Shown one piece after another: positions 19,535 through 27,683 of a DNA stretch of 64,000 bases; position 1 is the first letter of the stretch, and every line of letters starts with the position of its first letter. The translations under genes and the position numbers were made by a program. The stretch spans positions 1-64,000 of the forward strand of contig OY759723.1 of the NCBI GenBank assembly GCA_963662575.1, written 5' to 3'. Source of the stretch: Bin5 sp963662575. GTDB lineage: Bacteria; Chloroflexota; Anaerolineae; Caldilineales; Caldilineaceae. Under the pieces are notes generated by a model. The model was given only the letters and a program-made list of their open reading frames with translations. It was not told the origin of the DNA and did no database searches.

Positions 19535-20905
19535 CTAGTTGTATTTGTCGATGATGCGCTGAACTTCGGATTCGGCGGCCGCCATCAGGTCGCCTAGATC
19601 ATCATCGGTATGCACGGCGAGGTCCCACAACTCGTACATGGATTGCTGGGCCTCCTGCGCGCCTTTGAACAAGGCCCAGAAGCGTGTGTTGGTGGCGTAG
19701 GCGGGCATCTCGCCGGCGACCTGCATGAACTCCTTGCCTTCTATAGCATCGAGCCATCGCTGGTCGGCGAAGTGACTCTTGGTGAAGGGGAAGTAGCCGG
19801 TCTCTAGGCAGAATTCCAGATAGGGATCCCCGAGCGCCCACCACTCGGAGAACTCGTAGGCGGCAGCTTCACGATTCTTGTCATCCTGGACGGGCATCCA
19901 CAGCTCTTTGTCGTACCAAGGGGTTGCGGTAATTTGATGCACGGGATGGCTGGGTGTGTAAAGGGCGCCGAGCCCACCTTCTCCGATCTGCTTTTCGAAG
20001 TCGAGCAGACCCCAGTTACCGACTTCCTGGAATACGACTTTGCCGGAAGCGAGGCCTTTTTCGGGCGGCTTTTCGGTGGCGGATCCGCTGGCATAGGCAT
20101 CGCGTAGGTACTGGAGGGAATCGCGGACACCGTCGTTGTTGATAGTAGCTTGTGTGCCAGTTTCGTCAACGTAGAGCTGGCCGGCGGTCCAGGGCAGGTA
20201 TTCCTGGATGGCGAAGTGCTGCCAGAAGGCGACACCCCAGATATCAACTTCGTTGGAGTCAAAGCCATCTTCATCGGGGCGATTGCCGTTGACGTCGCGG
20301 GTAACTGCGACACCCCATTCGATGAGTTCATCCCAGGTCCAGTCCTTAGGCGGTGGCTCCATGCCGGATTCTTCCAGGGCTGCGACGTTGTAGGCAAAGA
20401 GGACAACAACCTGTTCGTAGGGCATGCCCCAAAAGTAGCCGCCCACGGTTGGTGGGGCGTAAATGGCTTCGATGCCATCGACAAAGTCGTCGAAGTCTAC
20501 ACCTCCGGCCTCCATGTAGTCCTGCTGATTGACGATCAGCCCCTCATCGATGGCCTGGATGACAGAGGTGTAACCGGCCCAGAACAGGTCGGGCGCTGTG
20601 CCGGCGGCGAGGTCCGCCTGTACACGGGACATCTCGTAGCCGGTCTTGAGCTCTACCTGGACGTCCGTTCCCGGAACCACGGAGTCGTAGCGTTCGAGGA
20701 TCAGTCGCTGGTTTCCGCCGAGCATGTTGGTGTCTGGGTGCGGATAAGTATATACGACTGTGTAGCCTTCGGCGGCGGGCATTTCATCCTCGGCGGACGC
20801 GGCTCCAGGTGCAGGCGCCGTCCCACAGGCTGCCAGGACTGCGCCGGCGGCGGTTGCACCGGATAAGGTCAGGAAGTCACGACGGCTTACGCTGCGCTTG
20901 AACAT
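19535..20905 (-). CDS. Tat-exported sugar-binding lipoprotein (ABC importer)
   Basis: Solute-binding protein of 456 residues, family 1, with twin-arginine motif SRRDF (residues 7-11) and lipobox VLAAC at Cys27. The mature part includes YTVVYTYPHPDTNMLGG and GTAPDLFWAGYTSVIQAIDEG, typical of carbohydrate-binding proteins, and aromatic residues that could line a sugar site. It is the first gene of the minus-strand ABC operon, 93 bases downstream of a near-consensus promoter. Because the next binding protein has its own adjacent permease pair, this one most likely serves the permeases at 13981-15837, although it could share the nearer pair. Confidence 0.9.
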   Translation of the reverse strand: MFKRSVSRRDFLTLSGATAAGAVLAACGTAPAPGAASAEDEMPAAEGYTVVYTYPHPDTNMLGGNQRLILERYDSVVPGTDVQVELKTGYEMSRVQADLAAGTAPDLFWAGYTSVIQAIDEGLIVNQQDYMEAGGVDFDDFVDGIEAIYAPPTVGGYFWGMPYEQVVVLFAYNVAALEESGMEPPPKDWTWDELIEWGVAVTRDVNGNRPDEDGFDSNEVDIWGVAFWQHFAIQEYLPWTAGQLYVDETGTQATINNDGVRDSLQYLRDAYASGSATEKPPEKGLASGKVVFQEVGNWGLLDFEKQIGEGGLGALYTPSHPVHQITATPWYDKELWMPVQDDKNREAAAYEFSEWWALGDPYLEFCLETGYFPFTKSHFADQRWLDAIEGKEFMQVAGEMPAYATNTRFWALFKGAQEAQQSMYELWDLAVHTDDDLGDLMAAAESEVQRIIDKYN

Positions 20906-21257
20906 GAAGATCTCCTTAGTTTGACTATCGATGGAGGTTGATTCGGACGAACATCGAATGACACGCAGGTGGATTCCGGATAGGAGAAAGCAAAAATACT
21001 ATAGTTTATGGACATTTGCGTGTCAAGTGCATAAAATTTATTGGGGGAACTCGTTTGCAGAACGGTCAATTGTGAAATCTGCATTAGGAACGTTTTCGGA
21101 ACAGTTGAGGGACCCTGGATGTTGCCGTATTTCCTGCGCTTGTCATCTTCCGAACTGATGTTACAATCAGCGGATACCCTCTTGAGTTGCCCATTGACAA
21201 CAGTCCACTTGCCCAAGAACTGGAAAGGGGCGAGTCCAGACAGGAACAGCGTTCTCC
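20906..21257. other. Divergent intergenic region upstream of the ABC operon and MFS gene
   Basis: This 352-base region holds the minus-strand promoter of the ABC operon (separate entry) and a leader of about 90 bases to the first binding-protein gene. On the plus side it carries the upstream region of the MFS gene, where AGGAAC precedes the ATG at 21258. No other gene or clear operator was seen. Confidence 0.55.
20998..21026 (-). promoter_or_regulatory. Sigma-70-type promoter of the sugar ABC operon
   Basis: On the minus strand, TTGACA (21021-21026) and TATAGT (20998-21003) are separated by exactly 17 bases. It points toward the binding-protein gene at 20905, leaving a leader of about 85 bases. 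The -35 box is a perfect consensus and the -10 box differs at one position. Confidence 0.8.
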
Positions 21258-22475
21258 ATGTCAGCTACAGCAGGTCATCGCGCAGATTCAGCAACAGTTC
21301 AGGACGAACCGTCGGAAAGCAAGACGTTCCAGACCCGAGAGGTGTTGACTATCGTGACGGGCCATTTCGTCCACGACAGTTTCAGCGCGTTTGTGCCGCC
21401 TCTACTTCCTTTGATTCGAGAAAAGCTGGCGGCCGACTATGCGGCGATCGGAGCCCTTGCGGTCTTCATGCAGATTCCCAGTCTTCTGCAACCGTTCATT
21501 GGCCATGCAGCCGACAGGATTAGTTTACGATATTTCATCATTCTGGCTCCGGCGGCGACTGCCAGCGTTTGTAGCGCACTGGGCCTGGCGGACAGCTACG
21601 TACTGCTGGCCCTGTTGCTGTTTGTCGTGGGTCTGAGCTCGGCTGTCTTTCATGCGCCGGCGCCGGCGATGATCGGGCGCATATCGGGCAACCGAGTGGG
21701 TAGGGGCATGAGCTTTTTCATGGCGGGTGGAGAGCTGGGGCGGACGGTAGGGCCCTTGGTGGTGATCGCAGCCGTCAGCTGGTTTGGGGTTGAGGGAATA
21801 TGGCGGGTGGCCGTGTTTGGCTGGTTGGCCTCAATTTTCCTTTACTGGCGACTGCGCGGGGTCTCGGCCAGGCCTGCACAGGGCAGGGTTCTTTCCCTTC
21901 AGCGTTTGCTACCGGCTGCCCGGAGAGTTTACCCTCCCCTGCTTTGGATCATGGCAGCCCGTGTCTTTATGTCGATTTCGATGACGACCTATTTGCCGAT
22001 TTTCATGCAGGATGTGAAGGGTTATGAGTTCGAGATGGCGGGGCTTTCGTTAACGCTGTTGGAAGGGGCGGGTGTGTTAGGCGCTCTGACAATGGGCACA
22101 GCTAGCGACTGGTTGGGGCGGAAACGGATCCTGATTGTTCTATTTCTTGTGTCGCCCGTCCTATTCCTGGGATTTCTGAACAGTTCAGGCTGGATGCTAT
22201 TTGCATTTCTGTTGCCTCTTGGATTTACGATGCTTTCGCCATCTGCTGTGTTGTTGGCGGTTGTGCAGGACAGTTTTCAACATAACCGGGCACTGGCAAA
22301 CGGCCTCTTTCTGATGGCCAATTTCGTCATCCGGTCGCCCGCTTTGTGGCTGCTGGGGTTCACGGCAGACAGATTCGGACTTTCGACCGCGTTTCTGATC
22401 AGTGGGCTAATCGCTTTTGTTGGCGTGCCGGCGGTCCTGAGGCTTCCGGAGCGTCGAAGGGAGCGAAGTGAGTAA
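21258..22475 (+). CDS. MFS transporter, fosmidomycin-resistance-protein-like
   Basis: Membrane transporter of 405 residues in the major facilitator superfamily. The first helix region reads GHFVHDSFSAFVPPLLPLI, close to the start of the Fsr (fosmidomycin resistance) group, and a loop carries the MFS-type GHAADRISLRYF signature. About 12 hydrophobic segments alternate through the protein, with a long central loop near residues 195-220 (RLRGVSARPAQGRVLSLQR) dividing the two halves. Likely a proton-driven drug or metabolite exporter; the substrate cannot be told from sequence. It is divergent from the ABC operon and convergent with dgkA. Confidence 0.85.
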   Translation: MSATAGHRADSATVQDEPSESKTFQTREVLTIVTGHFVHDSFSAFVPPLLPLIREKLAADYAAIGALAVFMQIPSLLQPFIGHAADRISLRYFIILAPAATASVCSALGLADSYVLLALLLFVVGLSSAVFHAPAPAMIGRISGNRVGRGMSFFMAGGELGRTVGPLVVIAAVSWFGVEGIWRVAVFGWLASIFLYWRLRGVSARPAQGRVLSLQRLLPAARRVYPPLLWIMAARVFMSISMTTYLPIFMQDVKGYEFEMAGLSLTLLEGAGVLGALTMGTASDWLGRKRILIVLFLVSPVLFLGFLNSSGWMLFAFLLPLGFTMLSPSAVLLAVVQDSFQHNRALANGLFLMANFVIRSPALWLLGFTADRFGLSTAFLISGLIAFVGVPAVLRLPERRRERSE

Positions 22476-22519
22476 GATTTTGTTGAGTACGCTCCCGCCC
22501 AGACAGATATGCGCTGGAT

Positions 22520-22897
22520 TCAGAAGAAAAGCCGCCACAGGCGCGGCAGAAATATAATCAGACCAGCCGCGGCGCTGCCCAGCGCCACCAGCAGAATGGC
22601 GCCGGCTGCAGTGTCCTTTGCTGTTTTAGCGAGAGGATGAAATGAGGGTGAGGCCAGATCCACGAGTGCTTCGATGGAAGTGTTGAGAAGCTCCAGGCCG
22701 ATGACAAGCGCGATCAGAGCGACGACAACGGCCCACTCGGCGCGGCTGATGCGTAAGGCAAACCCTAGAATGACAGCTAAGGCGGCGAAGCCAAAGTGAA
22801 TGCGGAGATTGCGTTGGCTGTGAAGGGCATGGCGCACTCCAGCGAAAGCGAAGGCGAGACTCTGCCAGAAGGTCCGGGCGCGGGGGGGCGGATTCAT
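22520..22897 (-). CDS. dgkA: Diacylglycerol/undecaprenol kinase
   Basis: Small integral membrane kinase of 125 residues with three transmembrane segments. It shows the DgkA signature ELLNTSIEALVD (starting Glu69) and KTAKDTAAGAILL (91-103), which hold the catalytic and Mg-ATP residues. In Gram-positive-type bacteria this family recycles undecaprenol; in proteobacteria it phosphorylates diacylglycerol. The start codon directly follows the ybeY stop (TAG then ATG), a very common gene pair, so the two are co-translated. Confidence 0.93.
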   Translation of the reverse strand: MNPPPRARTFWQSLAFAFAGVRHALHSQRNLRIHFGFAALAVILGFALRISRAEWAVVVALIALVIGLELLNTSIEALVDLASPSFHPLAKTAKDTAAGAILLVALGSAAAGLIIFLPRLWRLFF

Positions 22898-23407
22898 CTA
22901 CCAGTCCGGCGTCGCTAGCCGAGGCGCAAGGTCTTCGGCGGTCAATGTGGAGAGGATTTCGTTCTGTTTGCTCCACATTGCTGCCTGCCGTGCGTCGGTG
23001 TCATGATCATAGCCGAGCAGGTGCAGTGTGCCATGAACGACCAGGAGTTGAAGCTCCGCGGAGAGCGAGTGGCCGAATTGTCGGGCTTGGCGCGAGGCAT
23101 AGGGGAAAGCAAGCAGCAGATCACCTAATTCGGCATCCAGTTCCGCGGCCAGGGTGTCAGGCATTTCGGGGGAGAGGGGCGAACCCTCGTTGATTGCGAA
23201 ACTCAGAACATCCGTGGGGGCATCTTCCTGGCGGTAGATGCGGTTGTAGCGCTGCACTTCGTCGTCGTCCACCACCAGAATCGACAGCAAGTCATCGGCC
23301 CGTCCACAGGCGCGCAGAGTCGCCTGAACTGCGGCCACCAGCCAGGCTTGTTCCACGCATGCCTGAAATGGTTCGTCGATTTGAATGTTTATCTGCGCGT
23401 TCGTCAT
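22898..23407 (-). CDS. ybeY: Endoribonuclease YbeY, rRNA maturation factor
   Basis: Protein of 169 residues involved in 16S rRNA 3' end maturation and ribosome quality control. The zinc-binding signature HGTLHLLGYDH is at residues 125-135 with His125, His129 and His135 as ligands, and TDVLSFAI occurs upstream as in the family. Length is typical. It is the first gene of a ybeY-dgkA operon, divergent from obg. Confidence 0.95.
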   Translation of the reverse strand: MTNAQINIQIDEPFQACVEQAWLVAAVQATLRACGRADDLLSILVVDDDEVQRYNRIYRQEDAPTDVLSFAINEGSPLSPEMPDTLAAELDAELGDLLLAFPYASRQARQFGHSLSAELQLLVVHGTLHLLGYDHDTDARQAAMWSKQNEILSTLTAEDLAPRLATPDW

Positions 23408-23514
23408 CGCTAGTGTCCAACCAGGCGCCCTATGGAAGCCATTACCTGTTTAGGCTGACGGCTGATCAAAAGATTTGGGTGGGAGGTCTACAGCCATTGC
23501 CGCCGCGCGGTACC

Positions 23515-23542
23515 ATTATACCGCCGGACAAGGCCGAGGCAA
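23515..23542 (-). promoter_or_regulatory. Probable promoter of ybeY-dgkA
   Basis: On the minus strand, TTGCCT (23537-23542) is followed after 16 bases by a perfect TATAAT (23515-23520), about 105 bases upstream of the ybeY start. The -35 box matches consensus at four of six positions. Confidence 0.6.
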
Positions 23543-23546
23543 TTTC

Positions 23547-23576
23547 TTGTTGAAGAGCGATCGTCTCCGCTAGAAT
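23547..23576 (+). promoter_or_regulatory. Probable promoter of obg
   Basis: TTGTTG (23547-23552) and TAGAAT (23571-23576) with an 18-base spacer, about 80 bases upstream of the obg start and back to back with the ybeY promoter. Confidence 0.5.
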
Positions 23577-23657
23577 AGAGGTCAATGATCCAGAGCAAAG
23601 GGTTGGCAGCGAGATTGGCGATGTACATTGAGCCACTAACGTTAGGCGTTTACAGTC

Positions 23658-24944
23658 ATGTTTTTTGATCGAGCCAAGATTCATGTGGAAGCCGGGGCCG
23701 GTGGCAACGGCATTGTCGCTTTCCTTCGCGAGAAATTTATGCCCTTGGGAGGGCCCGCGGGCGGCAACGGCGGTGGGGGCGGGAATGTCTATCTCATCGC
23801 CGACCAGAGCATGAATACATTGCAACATTTTCGGCGAAAGGTACATTTTCGGGCTGAGCGCGGAGGACACGGCGGCGGCACCAAGAAAGCAGGCGCAACC
23901 GGTGAAGACCTGCTGATCCCGGTGCCAGTGGGGACAATCGCGCGCATCGGTGAGACTGAAACAGTCCTCGCTGACCTGGTACGCGACGGGCAGCAAGCCC
24001 TGGTCGCAAGTGGAGGCCGTGGAGGTCGAGGAAACGCTGCATTCAAGAGCGGGCGCAACCGAGCGCCGCGACTATCCGAGAATGGCGAAGTGGGCGAGGA
24101 GCGGTGGCTGGAGTTGGAACTGAAGATCGTAGCCGATGCAGGGATTGTCGGCGTTCCCAATGCTGGCAAATCGACGCTGCTAAGCGTTATCAGCAAAGCC
24201 ACTCCGAAAATTGCCGACTATGCTTTCACTACGGTTGCTCCCAATTTGGGCGTGGCGGATGTGAACCACGTGCAGATCGTGTTTGCCGACATTCCCGGTC
24301 TGTTGGAGGGCGCGCACGATGGCGTCGGCCTTGGATTGGAGTTTCTGCGTCATGTCGAACGCAGCCGCGTATTGGTACATCTTCTTGACGGTGCGAGTCC
24401 CGATCCAGCCGGCGATTTTGAAGTCATTAACCAGGAGATGAGGCTTTTTAATCCGAATCTGGCGACACGCCCACAGTTGGTCGTCCTCAACAAGATCGAT
24501 CTGCCGCAGGCACGGGCCATGGTGCCGCGCCTACAAGAGGAGTTGGCAAGTGCTAGTAACAGAATTCTTGCCATAAGCGCGGTGACCGGAGAAAACGTGC
24601 AGCAACTTCTGTACGACGTAAAATCGCTCCTGGACGGTCTGCCGGCGCCCGTTGCGACGGAGGAAGTCGAAGAGTTGCCGACGCTCTCGCCCGCCGAAGA
24701 TGAACGGTCATTCCAGATTACCCGCCTTGATGATAATCTGTGGCAGGTAGAGGGGGTGGCGATCGAGCGGGTGGCGCAGATGACGAACTGGGACTACTAC
24801 GAGTCAGGATTGCGGTTTCAGCGGATCCTGTCGGCGATGGGGATCTCCAAATCACTGCGCGAACTTGGCGTCGAGGACGGAGATACCGTGCAGATTGGCG
24901 CGGTCGAACTGGTGTGGGGATTCGAAAACGCACTGGGGGAGTGA
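23658..24944 (+). CDS. obg: GTPase Obg/CgtA
   Basis: Essential GTPase of 428 residues that acts in ribosome assembly and stress control. The N-terminal glycine-rich Obg fold (residues 1-158) includes GPAGGNGGGGGNVYL; the G domain has G1 GVPNAGKST (165-173), G3 DIPG and G4 NKID. A C-terminal OCT-like domain follows (SFQITRLDDNLWQVEG...), found only in some Obg proteins, mainly Gram-positive-type and Chloroflexota/Deinococcus relatives. The downstream nadD gene is a common neighbour. The start ATG at 23658 gives MFFDRAKIHVEAGAGGNG, a canonical N-terminus. Confidence 0.96.
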   Translation: MFFDRAKIHVEAGAGGNGIVAFLREKFMPLGGPAGGNGGGGGNVYLIADQSMNTLQHFRRKVHFRAERGGHGGGTKKAGATGEDLLIPVPVGTIARIGETETVLADLVRDGQQALVASGGRGGRGNAAFKSGRNRAPRLSENGEVGEERWLELELKIVADAGIVGVPNAGKSTLLSVISKATPKIADYAFTTVAPNLGVADVNHVQIVFADIPGLLEGAHDGVGLGLEFLRHVERSRVLVHLLDGASPDPAGDFEVINQEMRLFNPNLATRPQLVVLNKIDLPQARAMVPRLQEELASASNRILAISAVTGENVQQLLYDVKSLLDGLPAPVATEEVEELPTLSPAEDERSFQITRLDDNLWQVEGVAIERVAQMTNWDYYESGLRFQRILSAMGISKSLRELGVEDGDTVQIGAVELVWGFENALGE

Positions 24945-25061
24945 GAACGTCAGTTGCCGGTGTGCGGTTGCCAGTGATTGGGCCGGTCGCAGGATGGAGG
25001 CCGGCAGCACTGGTAAAAGAAAGCGCGGGATAAAGGCAACAGGTCACCGGGTAGTAGAAGG

Positions 25062-25688
25062 ATGGGTTCAGAAAACAGATTGAGCGGCATGCGCATCGGT
25101 CTATTTGGAGGCACTTTCGATCCGATTCATATAGGGCATCTGATTCTGGCAGTGGAAGCCCGGCATCAGTTGCAGTTGGATCAGGTTGTACTGGCGCCGG
25201 CCGGTGATCCTCCGCATAAACCTGATAGCCCGGTTTCCCCATTGCATCACCGGTTGGCGATGTGCCGACTAGCGGTTGCCGACGACGACGAACTCGGCAT
25301 CAGTCTTATTGACGCGGAGCGCCCGGGGCCGCACTACACGTCGGATATGCTTCGGCTGCTTCGCAAAGAGATGGACGCAAACGCGCAAATTTTTTTTCTG
25401 ATGGGGCTGGACAGTTTACGCGACCTGCCCACTTGGCATGAGCCGGAATGGCTGGTGCGAAACTGCCGACTGGTTGCACTGCGACGCCACGATGTGGAGA
25501 TTGACTGGGCAACCTTGGAAGCAGTTCTTCCCGGCGTGCGCAAGAGAGTCGATGTTCTGGATATGCCTGAACTGGAGATTGCAAGCAGCGCTCTACGGGA
25601 AAGGGTACGAACGGAGCAACCGATTCGCTATCAGGTCCCCCGCGCGGTCGAACGATACATACGCGAACAGGGGCTATACCGGCCCTGA
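25062..25688 (+). CDS. nadD: Nicotinate-nucleotide adenylyltransferase
   Basis: Enzyme of NAD synthesis joining nicotinate mononucleotide and ATP to form deamido-NAD. The nucleotidyltransferase motif GGTFDPIHIGHL gives the HxGH box, and PPHKP and a C-terminal IASSALRERV (equivalent to ISSTxxR) are visible. The first 9 residues may not be translated: a second ATG at 25089 starts MRIGLFGGTFDP, the usual NadD N-terminus, so the true start may be there. It follows obg on the same strand. Confidence 0.93.
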   Translation: MGSENRLSGMRIGLFGGTFDPIHIGHLILAVEARHQLQLDQVVLAPAGDPPHKPDSPVSPLHHRLAMCRLAVADDDELGISLIDAERPGPHYTSDMLRLLRKEMDANAQIFFLMGLDSLRDLPTWHEPEWLVRNCRLVALRRHDVEIDWATLEAVLPGVRKRVDVLDMPELEIASSALRERVRTEQPIRYQVPRAVERYIREQGLYRP

Positions 25689-25752
25689 GTCCGGAAATCA
25701 GGGGGCAGGCAGAAGGCGCCTACCCTCCGCGGTCCTCTCTAACTCCCTGTTG

Positions 25753-27066
25753 CTACTCGGAGGTCACGAAATCATGCGGCGCTGAATTCAGGAGCGGCGT
25801 TGCGAGCAGTTCGACGCCCAATTGTTCAAGCGCTTTCAGGAACTGGGTATCCTCGATCGTTTCGAACTGATCTTCAGTCAGATTTCTGAGCACATCGGCA
25901 TTCACATGCTTGGAGCTGGCCGGTTGTTTGACTTCCAAATCGGGGGTGACGCCCTGGCCTTTGATAAGATTGCCACTGGGCGTAAGCCAGTTGGTCACGC
26001 CGAGGAGAATGGCAGAGCCGTCGCTGAGCCCAAACTGATTGAGGACCGTGCCTGTACCGAAGGTTGTTTCACCGATCAGAAAGGCGCGGTCATTTTCTTT
26101 GAGGGCGCCGGCAGTGATTTCGCCTGCACTGGCAGTGCCTTTGTTGATCAGAACGATTAGTGGCATTTCTCTGGCATAACCCAGACCACGAGAGCGGTGT
26201 ACAGTCTGATTCTGGTTAGCGTCGGACTCGATAAGGATGAGGTCACCTTTGGGCAGGAATTGACTATTGGTCTGAATAGCCTGCTGCAAAAACCCTCCTG
26301 GGTTGTTGCGCAAGTCCAGTATTATGCCCTTGTTGGCTCTAACTTCGGAGATTTCGCGCAGAGCGGCTTCCAATTCCCGGTCTACGCCGGCGGTAAACTG
26401 CGATATTGAAACGTAGGAGATGTCGCTGTTCGGGATGGGGCTCCAGCTAACGCTCGGCACCTCGATGCGGTCGCGAGTGATCGAGACTGTGACCGGATCC
26501 TGGACTTCGGGGCGGCGCACAGTCAGGACGACCTGGGACTCTGCGGGGCCGCGAACGAGGAAGATAACCTGATCCAACGATTTCCCTTCGACCGATTCGC
26601 CGTCCACTTCCAGGATAATGTCGCCGGCGAGAATTCCCGCCTGTTCGGCAGGGGATCCGTTGATTGGGGCTACAATAAGGACATTGCCTTCTTCCATGGA
26701 GACATAGGCGCCGATGCCCTCGAATGAGCCTTCCAGGCTGGTGTGGTGCAACTTTAGGGCATCAGGGGGGAGAAAAGTCGTGTGTCCTTCGTCTCCCAAA
26801 GAGGCAAGCATCCCTTCGATAGCGCCATATGTCATAGCGGTGAAGTCGACGCGCTCGCGGTCGACAAAGTAGGTTACGACATAGTCCCACGCTTCCCAAA
26901 AGACGGCGAATTCGGTGGGGCGCACCTCGGCCGCCTGGGCCGAACGGATTGAGTAGCCAGAGATATTGCCACCGACAAAAGCCAGCGCCATCAGCCAGAC
27001 GATGAATATAGTTAGTACCAACCGCCTAGCCAATGAGGTTCGGGAAGATCTTTTCATTCCATTCAT
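25753..27066 (-). CDS. S41-family C-terminal processing peptidase, catalytic Lys replaced
   Basis: Membrane-anchored or secreted protein of 437 residues: an N-terminal transmembrane/signal segment (15-32), a Tsp N-terminal region, a PDZ domain (about 115-195, with APINGSPAEQAGILAGDIILEV in shortened form PAEQAGILAGDIILEVDG) and an S41 catalytic domain. The nucleophile Ser313 is present in KGTASAGE. The usual second catalytic residue, Lys about 25 residues later in GxxTFGKG, is Thr338 here (GETTFGTGT). The enzyme could be inactive, use another base, or act as a scaffold. It is convergent with nadD and preceded by a 27-base palindromic operator. Confidence 0.85.
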   Translation of the reverse strand: MNGMKRSSRTSLARRLVLTIFIVWLMALAFVGGNISGYSIRSAQAAEVRPTEFAVFWEAWDYVVTYFVDRERVDFTAMTYGAIEGMLASLGDEGHTTFLPPDALKLHHTSLEGSFEGIGAYVSMEEGNVLIVAPINGSPAEQAGILAGDIILEVDGESVEGKSLDQVIFLVRGPAESQVVLTVRRPEVQDPVTVSITRDRIEVPSVSWSPIPNSDISYVSISQFTAGVDRELEAALREISEVRANKGIILDLRNNPGGFLQQAIQTNSQFLPKGDLILIESDANQNQTVHRSRGLGYAREMPLIVLINKGTASAGEITAGALKENDRAFLIGETTFGTGTVLNQFGLSDGSAILLGVTNWLTPSGNLIKGQGVTPDLEVKQPASSKHVNADVLRNLTEDQFETIEDTQFLKALEQLGVELLATPLLNSAPHDFVTSE

Positions 27067-27120
27067 TCCATTGTTTCGCTCGTCGCGCCGCGCGCTCTTA
27101 TTCTGTTCTCAGCAGTCGCA

Positions 27121-27161
27121 TATTGTCTGAAATTCTTACAGACAATAAAGAAAAGTATCAA
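27121..27161 (-). promoter_or_regulatory. Promoter of the S41 gene overlapped by a palindromic operator
   Basis: On the minus strand TTGATA (27156-27161) and TAAGAA (27133-27138) are 17 bases apart, upstream of the gene starting at 27066. A perfect 9-base inverted repeat, TATTGTCTG at 27121-27129 and CAGACAATA at 27139-27147 with a 9-base centre, covers the -10 box and part of the spacer. Such placement suits a repressor binding site of the TetR or similar kind; the regulator is unknown. Confidence 0.5.
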
Positions 27162-27410
27162 CTATGCACCATCTTTTGGCAAGTGTAGGAAGGCGTTTTC
27201 AGCCTACGCTGGGACTACGGTCTGCCTATGTTTTTTGTCCAACCAATGGAAAACGGATCCCAATTTGTGGAGAGAACCAGGTGTCAGAAAGGACTGGCGG
27301 GTGAGCGAAGGGGCGGACCGGTTTGGGGGAAGATTTGGGGAAGGTAATTGCATTCCGTATCTGGGTGAGTGGTAGAGCCGGGAAATCAGTTATTCCCAGC
27401 CTCAAGTAAC

Positions 27411-27468
27411 AAAAAACTGTCTGATGAGCAGACTAACGGGAATCGCGAGTCCGACCATCAGACAGTTT
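27411..27468 (-). terminator. Intrinsic terminator, minus strand
   Basis: On the minus strand a 13-base perfect stem, AAACTGTCTGATG (27468-27456) and CATCAGACAGTTT (27426-27414), encloses a 29-base loop that can itself form a small GACT/AGTC stem, and is followed by a run of six T (27416-27411). It ends transcription coming from the lipoprotein gene at 27684-28220 or from an RNA encoded in the 215 bases between. Confidence 0.75.
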
Positions 27469-27469
27469 C

Positions 27470-27683
27470 TATTTGTGATCAACGATTGCGGGCTTCGATG
27501 ATTCCAGGGCGGTAGCCTAGTTAAGGAGCCTTAAACCACATGGCGTCACAGAAATGTTGACGGCAGTCGTAACCTGGAACAAGGCAGCCCACGCACCAGG
27601 AGGGTTGGGCGCAAGCCGACGGCATCCGCTCACAAATGGGAGTGAGGCTGGTAGCGCCGACGGTTGCGAACCCTCTGCTGGAC
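27470..27683 (-). other. Hairpin-rich 3' region or unidentified structured RNA
   Basis: Between the lipoprotein stop and the terminator lie several possible stems: GAGGGTT/AACCCTC with inner CGCAA/TTGCG (about 27600-27675), CTCAC/GTGAG inside it, CCTGG/CCAGG (about 27573-27600), CGTCA/TGACG near 27545-27567 and TTAAGG/CCTTAA near 27520-27533. This density is unusual for a plain 3' untranslated region. It could be a 3'-UTR-derived small RNA; the family is not recognised and the strand is taken from the terminator. Confidence 0.35.

Larger units (their letters stand above)
27067..27683. other. Regulatory and structured non-coding region between two minus-strand genes
   Basis: No protein gene is convincing in these 617 bases. 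Near the S41 gene lie a promoter with an overlapping palindrome (27121-27161). Positions 27162-27410 show nothing notable. From 27411 to 27683 there is a terminator and a run of hairpins (separate entries). Confidence 0.6.

Noticed and set aside
27485..27640. 6S RNA on the plus strand
   Set aside because: A short stretch (GAGCCTTAAA, then GACGGC) recalls proteobacterial 6S RNA, but the closing stem cannot be built and the only terminator is on the other strand.
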